Assembly: GCF_024868665.1 (NCBI RefSeq) | Contig: NW_026634125.1 | Coordinates: forward strand, 25,813-89,812 | Direction of reading: 5' to 3' | Source of the DNA: Triplophysa rosa | Taxonomy: Eukaryota; Chordata; Actinopteri; Cypriniformes; Nemacheilidae | DNA length: 64,000 nt | In this document: in pieces, positions 42,400 to 54,093 of the stretch | Layout: the number at the start of each line of letters is the position of its first letter | Position numbering within the stretch: position 1 is the stretch's first letter | Program-made: the position numbers and the translations under genes | Notes under the pieces: model-generated | What the model saw: only the letters and a program-made list of their open reading frames with translations | Databases searched by the model: none | What the model was told of the DNA's origin: nothing

Positions 42400-43690
42400 T
42401 TGTTTTTTGTTATTTGGTTTGGAAGTTTTATTTTGAAATATCGATGGTTGTATTTAATGGCTGACTGCCTGCAAGCTTTTCAGTTTGGAGATGCTTTATC
42501 AGAAGTTTTTAATATTCTAAATGGTATTCCTCAAGGTAGTGTTATCAGCCCGATCCTGTTTAATATTATGATAAATTATATTTTTATGAATGTTGGTAAA
42601 ATTTCAATAGAAAAGTCATGCTACATGCTTATTACTAGAAAGAAAATGACAGATAAAGTACATCTTAAATTATACGGGCAAAGCATGGAAAGGGTAATAA
42701 AGTTCAAGTACTTACGGCTATGGTTTGATGAGAAATGTTTATAGAGGAATCATATTAATCAGATTGAAACAAACATGTAAAAAGGTAATAAACCTAATGA
42801 GGGCAATTACTGGGTATGAATGGGGAGCAGACAAATGATCACTAATGGATTTCTATAGGGCCTTAATACGGTCGTGTCTAGATTATGGGTGTATGGTATA
42901 TGGAGCAGCAGCCAAAAGTATTTTGGAAAAACTTGATCAAATTCAGTTCAGAGCTTTAAGAATCAGTACTGGTGCAGTTAAAACAACACCTATCAATGCG
43001 TTGCTGGTGGAATCTAACCAGTGACCATTATATCTAAGACGGTCAAAATTATCATTGGCATATTGGGTAAAGTTAAAAGGACCAGGAGAGGAACAGCCTG
43101 CTATAAAGGTGGTAAATGATTGTTGGGAGTATGCACAACAAATAAAATGTAAAGGATTTGGTTGGAATATTCAAACTGTAGCTGAGGAATATGGACTAAA
43201 CAGGGTAGAGTATGGACCAAACACTGTATGGGGTAATGTTCCTCCATGGATATTCCCAGTGCCGAAGGTAAACTTTCATTTTATAGAACAGAAGAGAGTA
43301 TGGGCTGAAAGGCATGAGGATAATATTGGATATTTGATTCAAAATTATGTGAAAATCAATTATTATAATTACATGACAATATTTACTTACGGATCTAAAA
43401 ACCCAGGGAGTGAGCATGTAGGAGCAGGAGTATATATACCAGAGGTAAATGTTGAAATAAGCAAAACAATTAATGATGCAGTATCTGTATTTACAGCTGA
43501 AATTGTTGCCATAATACTAGGATTACAATGGATAGAAGAGGTAAGGCCTGAAAAAGTTGTAATTTGTTCAGACTCTGCTGCAGCTCTTAGTAGCTTGAAC
43601 TCCAAAGAGTTCTAGAGAGGATTTATTGCTGGAAATATTTACAATAATGTTAAGAATACAAAGAGTTGGTATAGCGACCGTAATTTTAGC
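42400..43690 (+). pseudogene. LINE with RNase H (I/Nimb-like), decayed
   Basis: The first frame (42,400-42,744) has the RT motif NGIPQGSVISPILFNIMIN. The catalytic ADD box that should follow is deleted, and the reading goes directly to a thumb region (MLITRKKM). After several stops, a 186-codon frame (43,055-43,615) ends in an RNase H domain: IFTYGSKNPGSEHVGAGVY (first D changed to G in YGS), FTAEIVAIILGLQW and CSDSAAALSSL. RNase H domains in LINEs point to the I/Nimb group. The copy is truncated and dead. Confidence 0.82.
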
Positions 43691-43726
43691 CGCTTAGAGG
43701 CTAAGTAGAGGGATTTGATAGCTGCC

Positions 43727-44050
43727 CAGCTAACAATTTTTGGTTCCCAGAACGTTCCCCTAACGTTAGTTTTTGGTTCCCAGAACGTTATTTTTTAAGG
43801 TTTGTTTTTGGTTAGCCAGGAAAGTTTTCTTTACGTAAATAGAACGTTAGTTTTGGTTAGTAAAACGTTACTCTAACGTTAGGATTAAGTTCCCCTAACG
43901 TTCCCATAACGTTATTATAACTTAAACTAACGTTCTCCTAACGTTATCTTAACGTTATTATAACTTAAACGAACGTTCTCCTAACGTTATCATAACGTTA
44001 CTGTAACGTTATTCCGCTAACGTTATTCTAACGTTCCCCTAACCTTAAAT
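43727..44050. repeat. AACGTT-rich repeat
   Basis: The block starts CAGCTAACAATTTTTGGTTCCCAGAACGTTCCC and continues as many units of the type CTAACGTTATNNTAACGTT, each built round the palindrome AACGTT. It is a fish DNA-transposon-type repeat; only one end is clear. Confidence 0.75.
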
Positions 44051-45344
44051 TATTATGGTATTCATATTTGTGCATTTGTAAATCTATTCCTAAATAAACT
44101 GTATGTGTATATAAAGAAATAATCAGTCGACCATTTAATTGTGAATTTTTATATTCAAAATATTTAAAATATAGAATTAAAACAAAATATACCCAAACAG
44201 GTGGATGAACATTGAAACACTAACAAAAATAACTTTAAAAACAAATAAATAACTATAAGTTATAAAAGTCATAAATTATAACGTTATCAACAAACAAATA
44301 AACAAACAATCTTCTACAACATATTTACTATTAAAACTTTAAGAACTAATGACAACTCTTCTTGTCTTCCATCTTCTTCTACCACGGTCATCTGTAACAA
44401 AATAAATAAAAATACTGCTTGAGTTACATAAGATTAAACAAATAAGATAAAACAATAGATGGGGTAAATAATTAAGATTAAATCAAACTTTCAGACCTTT
44501 TGCGTTTAATTATCATAATTAAAAAGCCTTTGTCATTTCAAATAAAGTTAAATATTATTCTTTGAGAGATTCATATATATTATGTTATTATATAACAAAA
44601 CGTTTTTTTTACTGAAATCAATATCTTATGCACTAAAAATGTCTTATTGTTAATTTTGGCGAGTTTAACAGGTACGTTTCCCTACGGCTTTTCTTTTAAC
44701 CTAACTTTTATTAATCACTAGATGTCGCTGTTAAACAAGGTATTAACAGGGCGCTTGCTGGTAATAAAGTTTCCTGACGTTTACCTTGATTAAATGATCT
44801 CATAGTAAAATAAAAAGTATTTGCATCAGTTTCAGTGACATAATTTATATTAATTTCGAAATAAACTGCAATGCGGGTTGGTAGGCTACTGTAGTTACCA
44901 TTTTTGAGTCCGGTGTGGGGCAAATTTCAAGGCCAGTGCAATTACGTACTCCACCTCAGCTGTTCTTAGTGCCTTAAAAGATTTCTGTGTTGCTCCTAAA
45001 ATAAAATAAATTAAATGTTTACCCTGCTGAAAATATCAATAGAACCCTTTTCAAAACACAATAGAAAATGTAATGGATTTAATTGTTATTGCAGCCTATT
45101 GGTTTTAACAGAAGTATATGTGATGGATTCTGTGGGTGGGATGTTAAATCTTATTGGAATAATGCCAAAAACACACCACAAAAAGCTAATGATTCATTAT
45201 GGTATTTGTGATTGTTTCTACTGGATTTCTATAGTTTTTTTCAGCAGTGTATGGAAGGATAAAAAGTATTTTAGGCTATGCAATACGAAAAAAGTAAATT
45301 TTATTATCCTTTTAAACCCGATTGATTGTCGGTTAGAATAAAAC
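44051..45344. other. Unassigned AT-rich stretch
   Basis: No homologous coding sequence. It may hold the last exon of the DUF4806-type gene (minus strand), but I could not find it. Confidence 0.45.
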
Positions 45345-47494
45345 TTTCCTATAATGACGGAGTACATTCTGAGGTCTTGGAAGGCAAGCTTCGATCTTTT
45401 CCCCCGCAGGCTGTATGCACCCAGGACTTCATTGGTGGCCACCTTACATAACATCTTTCGGACAGCTGCCCCCGGATTTGCACCTCCAACTGAGCGTAAG
45501 TAGTTCATCTGAAAATATATAAACAAAGATGATACATCATTTCTCTGGAATAGCCTACTTGATTCTAATTGTGTCATCTTGATTCGTACGTGTAGCTTAG
45601 TAGGCTACTTACAAATAAATGAAATATAAATATGCCATTTCATTTGCAATACTTAATAATATTCAGGATTTCATGTGCTAAGTGTAGTTGTGTAATAAGC
45701 GGGATAATGTACATCCACCCAGGAAACCTATAGGATTTTTGCAGAAATGTACCCTGTCCTGTGTTTTTTTATTGTGATTCCTGAAGGATAGTAGGCCTAG
45801 TGAGTCCATTTGCAGTAATCCTGCAGGATAGCATGAAAATAAAACACAGAACGGGTACATTCTTGCAGAAATTCTGTAGGTTTCTGTAGGATTCTTGCAG
45901 GAGTCCTGTAAAAATGCTGAAAATCACGAAAATCCTGCAGGGTATTTGTGTATAGGCCTAATACATTTACATTTAGTCATTTAGCAGACGCTTTTATCCA
46001 AAGCGACTTACAAGTGAGGTAAACAATGGAAGCAATTGGAACAACATAAGGACAACAAAAAGCATAAGTGCAATAAAACTGGTCTCACAAAGCCTAACTC
46101 AGTATACAGACCTAAATGTATTTTTTTATATAGAAAGAGTAGAAAAGAGATAAAAGTCAGAACTGTCAGGTGTTGACAGAAGAGATGTGTTTCTGGCTAC
46201 AGAATCTTCTGATCTTGTAGCAGCGGGCAGATCATTCCACAAATTTGGAACAGATCCAGAGAAGGTAGGCTACGTGAGAGCTAATATAAATTTGATCGTC
46301 GTGGTTGGGCGGAAATGTCTTATTTTCATATTTTAACATTTGTATGTTTTTGTAAATTATTACTTATGGTCACCCTTTACGTCTGTCCAGGGTTTGTCAA
46401 ATGTTTAACCAATGAAAAATATCTGAAAGAGCTTGAAACTAAGCATTGGGTCCTTAAACTGTTAGTAAAACCTCCCCCATCCTCTTCTGTAAATAAAGTG
46501 CTGCGCGCATTTTGGAGCATCTCTGTCATAAACATGCGATCTCCCCAACACACACACAAACACGGACCTTTACCACTCCAGCCCCAATCCCCTATTTTTT
46601 TACAATTCGACCACTGTATATATTGCTGTATTTATTACCATATTTGTCCTTTTTTCTTTGCTTTCCAGGATCCTATCTAATTGTTTTAACTCATCTATAG
46701 TCTGGCAGGGCCCATTTTCCAGGAAGTCCATCTCTGCCACTACCCCCGGCACAGTGACAGCAGCCAGAATCCGCCTCTGCATAGACAGAATGTCCTGCTG
46801 ATTTTCACACAGCTCTTGCAATTTCTGCAAGACTTTTGTGCGGTAGTCTAAGGAGAAATGAAACAATCAGGTCTTTGATGTGTATGCATGTTTGTGACAG
46901 AGCTGTTAGCTTACTCTTTGTTAGTTGTTCGGATGAAGCCGGTGGCTCTCTCAAGAGTAGATCGGACACTGCTATGGCATCAAACAAAATGTGTTTTAAA
47001 ATGTATTTATTTATAAACGTATCAAAATAAAATTTTGGTACACACCTTGATGGGGGGGTGACAAACCTTGCAGTGTGGACTCTGACAATTGTGCTTCCAC
47101 TGTAAATGTATTTATTTATTTTTAATAGAGTTGCATGCATATAGACATTGAACATGTTTATTAACAATAAAACATTAAAAAACGTCCCCCTACTGAATAA
47201 ATCAGGAGATCTTTGTTTTTCTTGATTGTCTGTGGAGGACAGAGAGAAATACCTTGCTTTAAATACATTTTGGATTATATCTCAAACACAGAAACATGTA
47301 AATTTGTATTCTATTAACCTTTGCCTAGAGGATATGTTTTGGGCAGTGGCTGATCTAAAGATACAACAGAAATACAACAGTCTTAATTATGCATCAAAAT
47401 AATAAAATGTAACATTCCTTCATGCAGCATGATAACTTACATACAAGTGGAACAGGTTTTGACACCTTTTTTTTCTGTGGAACTCTGCCATCAC
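45345..47494 (-). CDS. Spliced DUF4806-domain gene of a transposon, six exons
   Basis: On the minus strand six exons with matching phases and proper splice sites form one open frame. They are 47,494-47,445, 47,349-47,319, 47,099-47,046, 46,971-46,915, 46,847-46,639 and 45,508 to about 45,345. Donors include GTATGT, GTTAAT, GTGTGT, GTAAGC and GTAATA, and each acceptor ends in AG after a pyrimidine or T-rich run. The fifth exon is a helical coiled-coil segment (QKLQELCENQQDILSMQRR). The sixth matches the DUF4806 pattern (LRSVGGANPGAAVRKML, later SKLAFQDLRMYSVII). The N-terminal exons and the final exon are missing. A common fish repeat fills the last intron. Confidence 0.72.
45963..46300 (+). 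repeat. CATTTAGCAGACGCTTTTATCC repeat
   Basis: ACATTTAGTCATTTAGCAGACGCTTTTATCCAAAGCGACTTACAA is a hallmark of one of the most frequent teleost interspersed repeats. It lies in the large intron of the DUF4806-type gene. A fragment also occurs near 31,475. Confidence 0.8.
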
Positions 47495-48109
47495 CTGAAT
47501 TGAGAACATGCAGGTTGGAAACATTTGAGAATATTTAAACAAAAAGTAAAGGTCACAAATACTTTTTAATTTAATTAATGCAATTAGGGATGATGAAATA
47601 AAGTTGTCAAATATCAGTTGTATGAAGTTTCATGAATCACTTTGTTACAATTTTGTAAGTATTCTTAGTGTAAATCTCAAAGCTGAACATCTGCAATAAA
47701 GTTGCTTGATCTTTCAAAGAGCTTTCATTGCATTACTGCTGTACAGTACACTATAGTGTCTTGCTGCATATTGGTTTATTGCACCAATGTGGCCTCTCAA
47801 TCAAATCCTCAGAAAGAAAAATGTTTTTGTTTAAAAGAACAACAATTGGTCAAGAGATTAGCAAGAATTAAACAACTGCACTGCTCACACTTTGTTAGAC
47901 TCTGCTGTACTGCACCATTTGAGGAAATGCTGGAAGCAAGGAAATTCACTATAGACTTTGTAAACAAAGGCAAAATCGTGATAATGAATAAAAAATTATA
48001 TATTTTTCCTTTTGTAAATTGATAAAAAAGGCCATTGGACAGCTCACACCTGAGACACTGAGTTTTAAGTAGATCTGTTTTAAGACACAATCCCTTTCAC
48101 ACGGTCACA
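47495..48109. other. Stretch upstream of the DUF4806-type exons
   Basis: AT-rich with no recognised exon. The 106-codon + strand frame at 47,702 has no known motif. The next upstream exon of the gene would be expected here, but it is found inverted at 49,001-49,141. Confidence 0.45.
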
Positions 48110-48868
48110 ATCCCATTCTGTTCCCCAGTCTGTTTTCACCCTCCATCACCAAAGGACTCCGTTTCCCATCATACTCCATGCTCCCTCACCTCTCACCAAT
48201 CTGCCATCACGCACACCTGTCAGGGATCTCCTTCATCAACTCTACACCACATAAGCACTCCACTTCGTTCTCCATTTATCATCTACACCCCCTGATACAA
48301 TGAAAGTAACTTTTATTCTTGGACTCATTTGTTGTTTAGCATGATAAGAAAAATTGTTTAGACCATTGCCTCCAGTGCCAGTGCCAGTGCCAGTGTGTGT
48401 ATACCCTGACAGAATCCTGTTGTATTTTAGGGTTTAGTCTTCTGTCAGGGTATACACACAGAGACACAGACAGTATATAAGTGCAATGGTGTATACAATT
48501 TTTTAAACATACCAAACAATAGATGAGTGCAAGAATAACAAAGTTAGTATCCTTGTAGGCAAAGCCAGACGATTAATGGAGAACCAGGGAGACTATGGGG
48601 GAACATGCAGGTCATGATTCGGTAAGTATATTAAACACAACAGGTAAGTAAATCAACAATCCTTAAGATGAGCTTTACACAGATGACCCATCAAGATGTA
48701 GACAGGACCAGACAAAAAAAAGAAACCGGAGTGCTTATATGAGGTAGAGTTGATCAGGGAGATCGCTGACAGGTGTGGGTAATGGCAGACTGGAGAAAGT
48801 TGAGGGAGCGGTGAGCAAATGGAGTCCTTTAGTGATGGAGGGTGAAAACAGGCACAGCAATGCCTGAC
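48110..48868. repeat. Inverted pair of LTR-like fragments around a hairpin
   Basis: The left copy (about 48,117-48,262, + strand) and the right copy (48,868-48,730, minus strand) match: TTTTCACCCTCCATCAC, AAAGGACTCC, CACACCTGTCAG, CAACTCTAC and ATAAGCACTCC. The right copy begins TGTCAGGCATTG on the minus strand, like an LTR. The two face each other and could pair as long arms with a 470-base loop. Confidence 0.75.
48394..48460. repeat. Perfect 21-bp hairpin
   Basis: TGTGTGTATACCCTGACAGAA (48,394-48,414) is the exact complement of 48,440-48,460, with a 25-base loop. It lies within the larger inverted pair and may be a tiny TATA-flanked MITE. Confidence 0.9.
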
Positions 48869-49141
48869 AAACAAAAGTGGAGGCGGTTCTTGCTGAAGAA
48901 AATTTGGCTAACAACAGGTAATGATGATATTGTTTCAAAATCTTGCCTATGACTTATGGAGATGATAGTAGTTACAGTTTTTCATAAACTATATTTCCAG
49001 ATTCGTATGCCAAAGCCACCCAGAAATGTCGGCTTGTCGCAGAGACATCCAACATTGAAACAGAAGACACCACAAATACAGCGAGGACACACAAAAAACC
49101 AAGAAGATATCAGTCTGACTCTGAAACTGAAATCTCTGATG
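48860..49141 (+). pseudogene. Two DUF4806-gene N-terminal exons, inverted relative to the rest
   Basis: The + strand exon at 49,001-49,141 follows the acceptor TTTCCAG and ends at the donor G|GTTAGT. It codes for YAKATQKCRLVAETSNIETE and then a basic/acidic stretch. The preceding exon ends at 48,917 (CAG|GTAATG), and its 5' side is cut by the LTR-like fragment near 48,868. Exon phases (1 to 1) join exactly to the minus-strand exon at 47,494, where the next codons fit. This suggests the exons belong to the same gene, turned round by an inversion. They could also come from a separate copy. Confidence 0.6.
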
Positions 49142-49863
49142 GTTAGTGTTCAAATTGCTTTAGAATTCTTCTCTCTCTTGAATCCAAAACAAAAGTGACC
49201 TAAACTGCAATTCATTGACTGGCCATTAGAAGGGAATCAATCGACCCCCATGTTAAAACTTTACAGCAGAAAAAAAGTTCACAGCCTGGTACAAAAAAGT
49301 GGTTTTGGTCTGAACAGCTAATTTTGCCCTTCATGATAACTGTGAGGGGGACAGCTTTGTTTTTAACCAACTGCCTTGGGGTGATGTATGTCCAAATGTT
49401 GAAGGGACGTTACTTTAAAGTGGAACAGCATATATCGGTGGTTTCCTCCAACCAGGTGGTTGGGATAATATCCACCGAATCATCATCATCATCATCAGCA
49501 AATTCAACCACTGCAAATGCCTTTGTCTCCATCTGTTAGGAGATAACACTAAATTTTCAATTGCTAAAGTGAATTTCTTTAAACTTTTTTGTCCACTTTA
49601 AATAAAATAAAATATTCCAACTACATTGAAAAAACACCTTGTCAGGCAAAATCAATCACCTTGAAACCAACTAATCTGTCCTTAAAATCAAACAATCTTT
49701 CACATATAATCAGTCAATATATAAATGAGGTGCTGGACAAGGAGAAAGAACATGAGGAAGAGCAAAACCCTGTTTTGTACATTGTCTATAAAATTGTGTC
49801 TTCGTATTTTTCCTTGTACACTTCTTAAACTCTTACTACTTTGTCACCCATTGTGGATATAAT
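49142..49863. other. Unassigned stretch after the inverted exons
   Basis: No further exon of the gene was found on either strand. A TCATCATCATCATCAGC run is present near 49,480. The small frames have no known motif. Confidence 0.45.
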
Positions 49864-50330
49864 TCAATTCAATTCAATTTTATTTATATAGCGCTTTTCA
49901 CAATGTGCATTGTTCCAAAGCAGCTTTACAGGAGCAAATAAGAAAAACACAGAAAGGTAAAACACAGCACAGTGCATGGTGTTTATAGACCAAGCAAGAT
50001 CATTATAATAAATAATATCTAATAAATAAATAAATAAATAAATAAATAAATGCAGTCTCCCGGTGAGCAAGCCAACACTGCACTGCTCTGCTGTGGCGAG
50101 GAACCCAAACTCCAATGCTGAATAATGGAGAAAAAAAAACCTCGGGAGAAACCAGGCTCAGCCGGGAGGGCCAGATCTCCTCTGACGTGTCATAGCTGCA
50201 CTCAGTGACCCCGACCAAAGCCACCGAGCAACGTCCACGAAGAACAGGGAGAGCCCACGAGCCGCGACCCAGGAAGCCCCACCCGCCGAAACCGTGCAGG
50301 TCCAACCCGGTCCCATTCCGCGATCAACAA
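49864..50330 (-). repeat. L2-type LINE 3' region
   Basis: On the minus strand it ends GCGCTATATAAATAAAATTGAATTG with AATTG tail repeats. The upstream part includes GGTTTCTCCCGAGG and a TTGGGTTCCTCGCCAC block that parallels the tail of the LINE at 27,055. An (AAAT)n run is at 50,020-50,052. No RT remains. Confidence 0.88.
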
Positions 50331-50693
50331 CAGACAACAGAGGGACAACCAGGGAAAAGTAGTAATGGCATAATTAACTTTATTCCTCTGTTGTCCGACA
50401 TCGACCACAAAACAATGTCGTATAAATATAAACATGCATCAAACATGTACCACTTGTGTACTCCGTACTGGCTACGGTATTTAGCATTTAGGCCACTGGT
50501 TCGAGAATTTTGTTTAATGGTTGAACAGTTGTTATAAAAATTTTACAAAACCTATATAAAACAGTGTACATCAACCAATTTTTATATATTATGATAACTT
50601 CAGTTTTTACCTGTTTACTAAGATGGATTCCAAGTCATCAAATGGGGGTTGGGTGACGTGGGGAGAGAGAATAATCCGCCAATTTCAGCTTCC

Positions 50694-51100
50694 TTAAAGG
50701 GACAGTTCACACCAAAATTTAAATTCTGTTATCATTTACTCACCCTTGAGTTACTCTAAATATGTATAAATTTTGTTTCGATGAACGCAGAGAAGATATT
50801 GTAACCAAACAGTTCTTGGCCACCATTGACTACCATAGGAAAAAAATTACAATGGTAGACAAAAGTGCCCCAGAACGGTTTGCTTTCCTATATTCTTCAA
50901 AATTTAAGCAATTAGCAATTTAAGCAAAGCAATTATTCCTACATTGTAGTCAATGGTGGCTGTTTGGTTACAACAAGCATTCTTCCAGAACCAGCATCTT
51001 TCTCTTATCAGAACAAAGAAATGTATACAGATTTGGAACAACTCGAGGGTAAGTAGATGAAGATGGAATTTTCATTTTTGGGTGAATAGTTCTTTTAAAT
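50694..51100. mobile_element. MITE with AAAGGGACAGTTCAC ends
   Basis: The inverted ends are AAAGGGACAGTTCACACCAAAAT and ATTTTTGGGTGAATAGTTCTTT, with TTAA at each side (50,694 region and about 51,097). The body contains the familiar fish sequence CATTTACTCACCCTTGAGTTACT. It is a non-autonomous element of a family very common in cyprinids. The two halves also fold on each other (ATTGACTACCAT and CAATGGTGGC blocks). Confidence 0.8.
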
Positions 51101-51110
51101 TAAGTTAAAA

Positions 51111-51234
51111 TCAAATTAGCTTTATGAGTAAATTGAACTTAATTATATGAACTGATTTTAAAAATCGCTAGATTTTTCAAGTCCAATATAATTTAAGTTC
51201 AATTGACTCGTAAAGCTAATCTGATTTAACTTAA
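51111..51234. repeat. Foldback repeat, ~40-bp arms
   Basis: AAGTTAAAATCAAATTAGCTTTATGAGTAAATTGAACTTAA at the left pairs with TTAAGTTCAATTGACTCGTAAAGCTAATCTGATTTAACTT at the right, with about 45 bases between. Confidence 0.8.
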
Positions 51235-51325
51235 AAACTTAAGTTAAAAAGCATCATTCATTTTTTTTAAGTATTTTTTTTACAGTGGAGATGAGGAAGG
51301 TGGGAGGGATATAGGGAACATGGAG

Positions 51326-53344
51326 TTAAAGGGTATGCAGAATGGCGAAAAAGAATAGCTGGTGGTTTTCTTCCACCATTATGGCAGTTCTTGTCAGCTG
51401 CCGTTCTGGGAGGAGTTTATTGATGGAATGTCCTGACTGCACTTTAAAGCAGCCGATCATTCTTGAGTCACATGGGTTTTGGAAAAGTGGTTCGGATTTT
51501 TCTAAAACCTTGCACAATAGCAATGGGGAACCAGTCTCATCCATATCTTCTCTCTCTTCAATGGCCACACAACACTTCCCCTCCCCAATAAAGAAGGCAT
51601 TGTTTGGTCTTTTGGTTTTGCACTTTGTTGTCACCACAGATTGGGTCTGTGGAAAATGTGCCATCTCAATGCATCGTTTGGCCACTTGAGCAAGTGGATG
51701 CTTTCCTGATCTTAAAAGTCGCTTAAGCTTCGCCAGAAAGTTCTCGAATGGAAATGCACTGCAAGCATCAAGAGATCCAAAATTCTTTGCCTCTGCTGAT
51801 AGATGTGTCATAGAATGTATGTTATAGACCATGAAGTGCTCTCCATACAGCTCTTTTGTTTTTGAAACCAAGTATGTCATCAACTCACTGGAGTAGCTGT
51901 TGTGTGTTACCGCCGTGTTTGGTGACAGGAGAAGTCCCAAGGTAACACTGAAGGTAAAGAAATGATTGTACAGATGGTGTGGTAGAACTCCTTTAAGGAC
52001 AATCTTACCAGTGTACACAGCAAACTGCCGCAGTTCAGTTGCCTTCCACCTGTCTATGTCCTCCAGACCCCTTGGTTTTCTTACAAAACAGCTTGGAATG
52101 GCTTTCCTGAGTGACAATGGCCTCTGGGTCACTTCATTGATTTGTCCAGCAGACATTCGCACATTCCGGTCCCCTCTCATCCACACTGTGATCATTTTTT
52201 TTGTGACTGCAAGCAGGCCTGGTGTATGTAGTCTATTGGAAATTGATCAATCATGTTCACAGGTAGCTTCACAAATGGGGACATTGAAATTGCCTCTTCT
52301 TCTTGCCGTCTTGCCATCTCAGCACGGTATGCTTCATCTGTACGTAGAGTCAGGTTATCTACCTCTGGAAAGGTCACTCGTCCAGATACCCACATGCCCC
52401 GCTGAGTGCATTTATCGCACCCATAATATCCGGAGTACTGTTTTATTTTTTTAACCATTGCCCTCGCTGGTGCGTCACAAACAACACTTCTAATTTTGAT
52501 TTGTTTTTCTTCCAGACCATTGTCAACGAGCTCCAGAATGTCTTTTATGGCATCCTCAACAAAATCCAAATTTGTTGGTTTGGAAGGACCAAGCGTCAGT
52601 GTCACCGGAAAGACTCTGGTAGGTGTTAGGTGAGTGGCACACAGGAAGGGCCATAGATTAGTCTTGCTACTCTTGAAGAGGGGTAATCCATCTATATTAA
52701 ATGATAATTCCAATGTTGTTGTTTCTTCAATTATGCTTCTTGGGTAGTGCTGCAGCTGCTCAATAAGGATCTCTCGTAGGCTGAAATGAACACACTCCAT
52801 CCCTGATTTCATCACAGTTTTAATATGCCTGGGACTTTGCAGCAATGTTCTTGCTGTTGAAGGCAGCGCTGGATGTCCATTTTGTTTAAGTCCCTAAGAA
52901 GGTCATCAATGGCATTGTGTTTAATGCAGTGTTTTGTAGCCCACTCCTGCAAAAACAATGTAAGTGAGGCTGGAGGCATTTTATCTATATCCTCAGGTCC
53001 CGAACTGCATCTTTCCTCGCTGACCCCATTTTCATTATCACAATCGTTCCCCGAACTGCAGTGCTCTTCATTTACCACTATATCCTCACTCTCATGCCCT
53101 GAACTGCATTCTTCCTCAATGGCTCCAATCTCCATATCTTCAAAAACATTGAGGATGTCTTTCTTTCTGTCATTTCTTCTGTCCTTGTTGACATGGTGTT
53201 GTTGAGTTGTTGTTGTTGTTGTTGGATGACTGGATGCTGATGGCTCTCCAGTAATTCTTTTAGCCAGTGACCTCCGGGCAGATTTCCATTGCCTAGTGTA
53301 CCGTTGTCTCCTAGACTTTGGATCTATTCTATATCCAAACAAAA
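51326..53344 (-). pseudogene. EnSpm/CACTA-type transposase, two frameshifts
   Basis: Three minus-strand frames make one protein. The first (53,344-52,812) begins after an acceptor (AAAAAACAG|TTTTG) with a basic region, then three repeats of the type EE(C/H)CSSG. The second (52,845-52,192) has FNIDGLPLFKSSKTN and VVCDAPARAMVKKIK, each with a conserved aspartate, and a CDKCTQRG zinc-like pair. The third (52,195-51,326) has HSMTHLSAEAKNFGSLDACSAFPFEN, with the late glutamate region. Frameshifts lie near 52,880 and 52,200. The combined length of about 640 residues fits vertebrate CACTA transposases. The first coding exon is not identified. Confidence 0.87.
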
Positions 53345-54085
53345 CTGTTTTTTTCTTGTAAATGGTTATATGCAAACACGTATAAATACAATACATTATA
53401 TTGCCAAATGTATTTCACACCCTTGTTAAAAATGTAATCCAATTATTAGGGAGCTGGTCTTTGTTTATCCCAAAGGTGTTTAGATGGTTTCAGGTTTAAA
53501 AACACACACAGAGAGAGAAACTGTCCCTATAAGTATTTTGTAGAACCAAGGCTATTTTAGAACCACATTGCCAATAAATATCAAAGCATCAATTGTCTCA
53601 ATATTTCATTTTTTTATTTATACTGTATATATTAAATATTTAATGTGACTGTATGGGGTTTAAATATGACGCAAATTAAATTATCTTAATGCCAATTTTT
53701 GCACATTTTTCAAATTAATGCTTTTGGCTGGTCAATATAAAATTAACAATATATTCAGATTTAAATTCAAGTTTTAGTGGCATAGCAAACGCTTAACATC
53801 AAGTAATAAATAAATACATACAGCATATGCCTGCAATTGAAAAAAAAACATATACAGATTCTAGAATACAAAAGGTTGTTGAGTAGTTTATGGATCTTTG
53901 ACAATAATCTTTCAGGGTCAGTGGTCCTGTCCTTGTAGTTAACTTTTTAACATGACAGGACACCACCACTTGAAGCTGTAAATATTTGAAGTGTACACGG
54001 TGTTTGTATGGTGCTCCGTTGGGTGGCGGTATAAACCACGAATGTATCATCCGCCATTAAATACCTGAAGAAGAAAATTACGTTG
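53345..54085. other. Region upstream of the CACTA transposase
   Basis: Mostly AT-rich. A minus-strand ATG at about 54,054 (MADDTFVVYTATQRS) heads a short open frame that could be a 5' exon, but nothing confirms it. No CACTA terminal repeat was identified. Confidence 0.4.
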
Positions 54086-54093
54086 GTCTGCAG

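Noticed and set aside
51279..51286. TTTTACAGTG as the terminal repeat of the CACTA element
   Set aside because: It fits some CACTA-type ends, but no partner was found on the far side of the transposase, so it may belong to a separate MITE.
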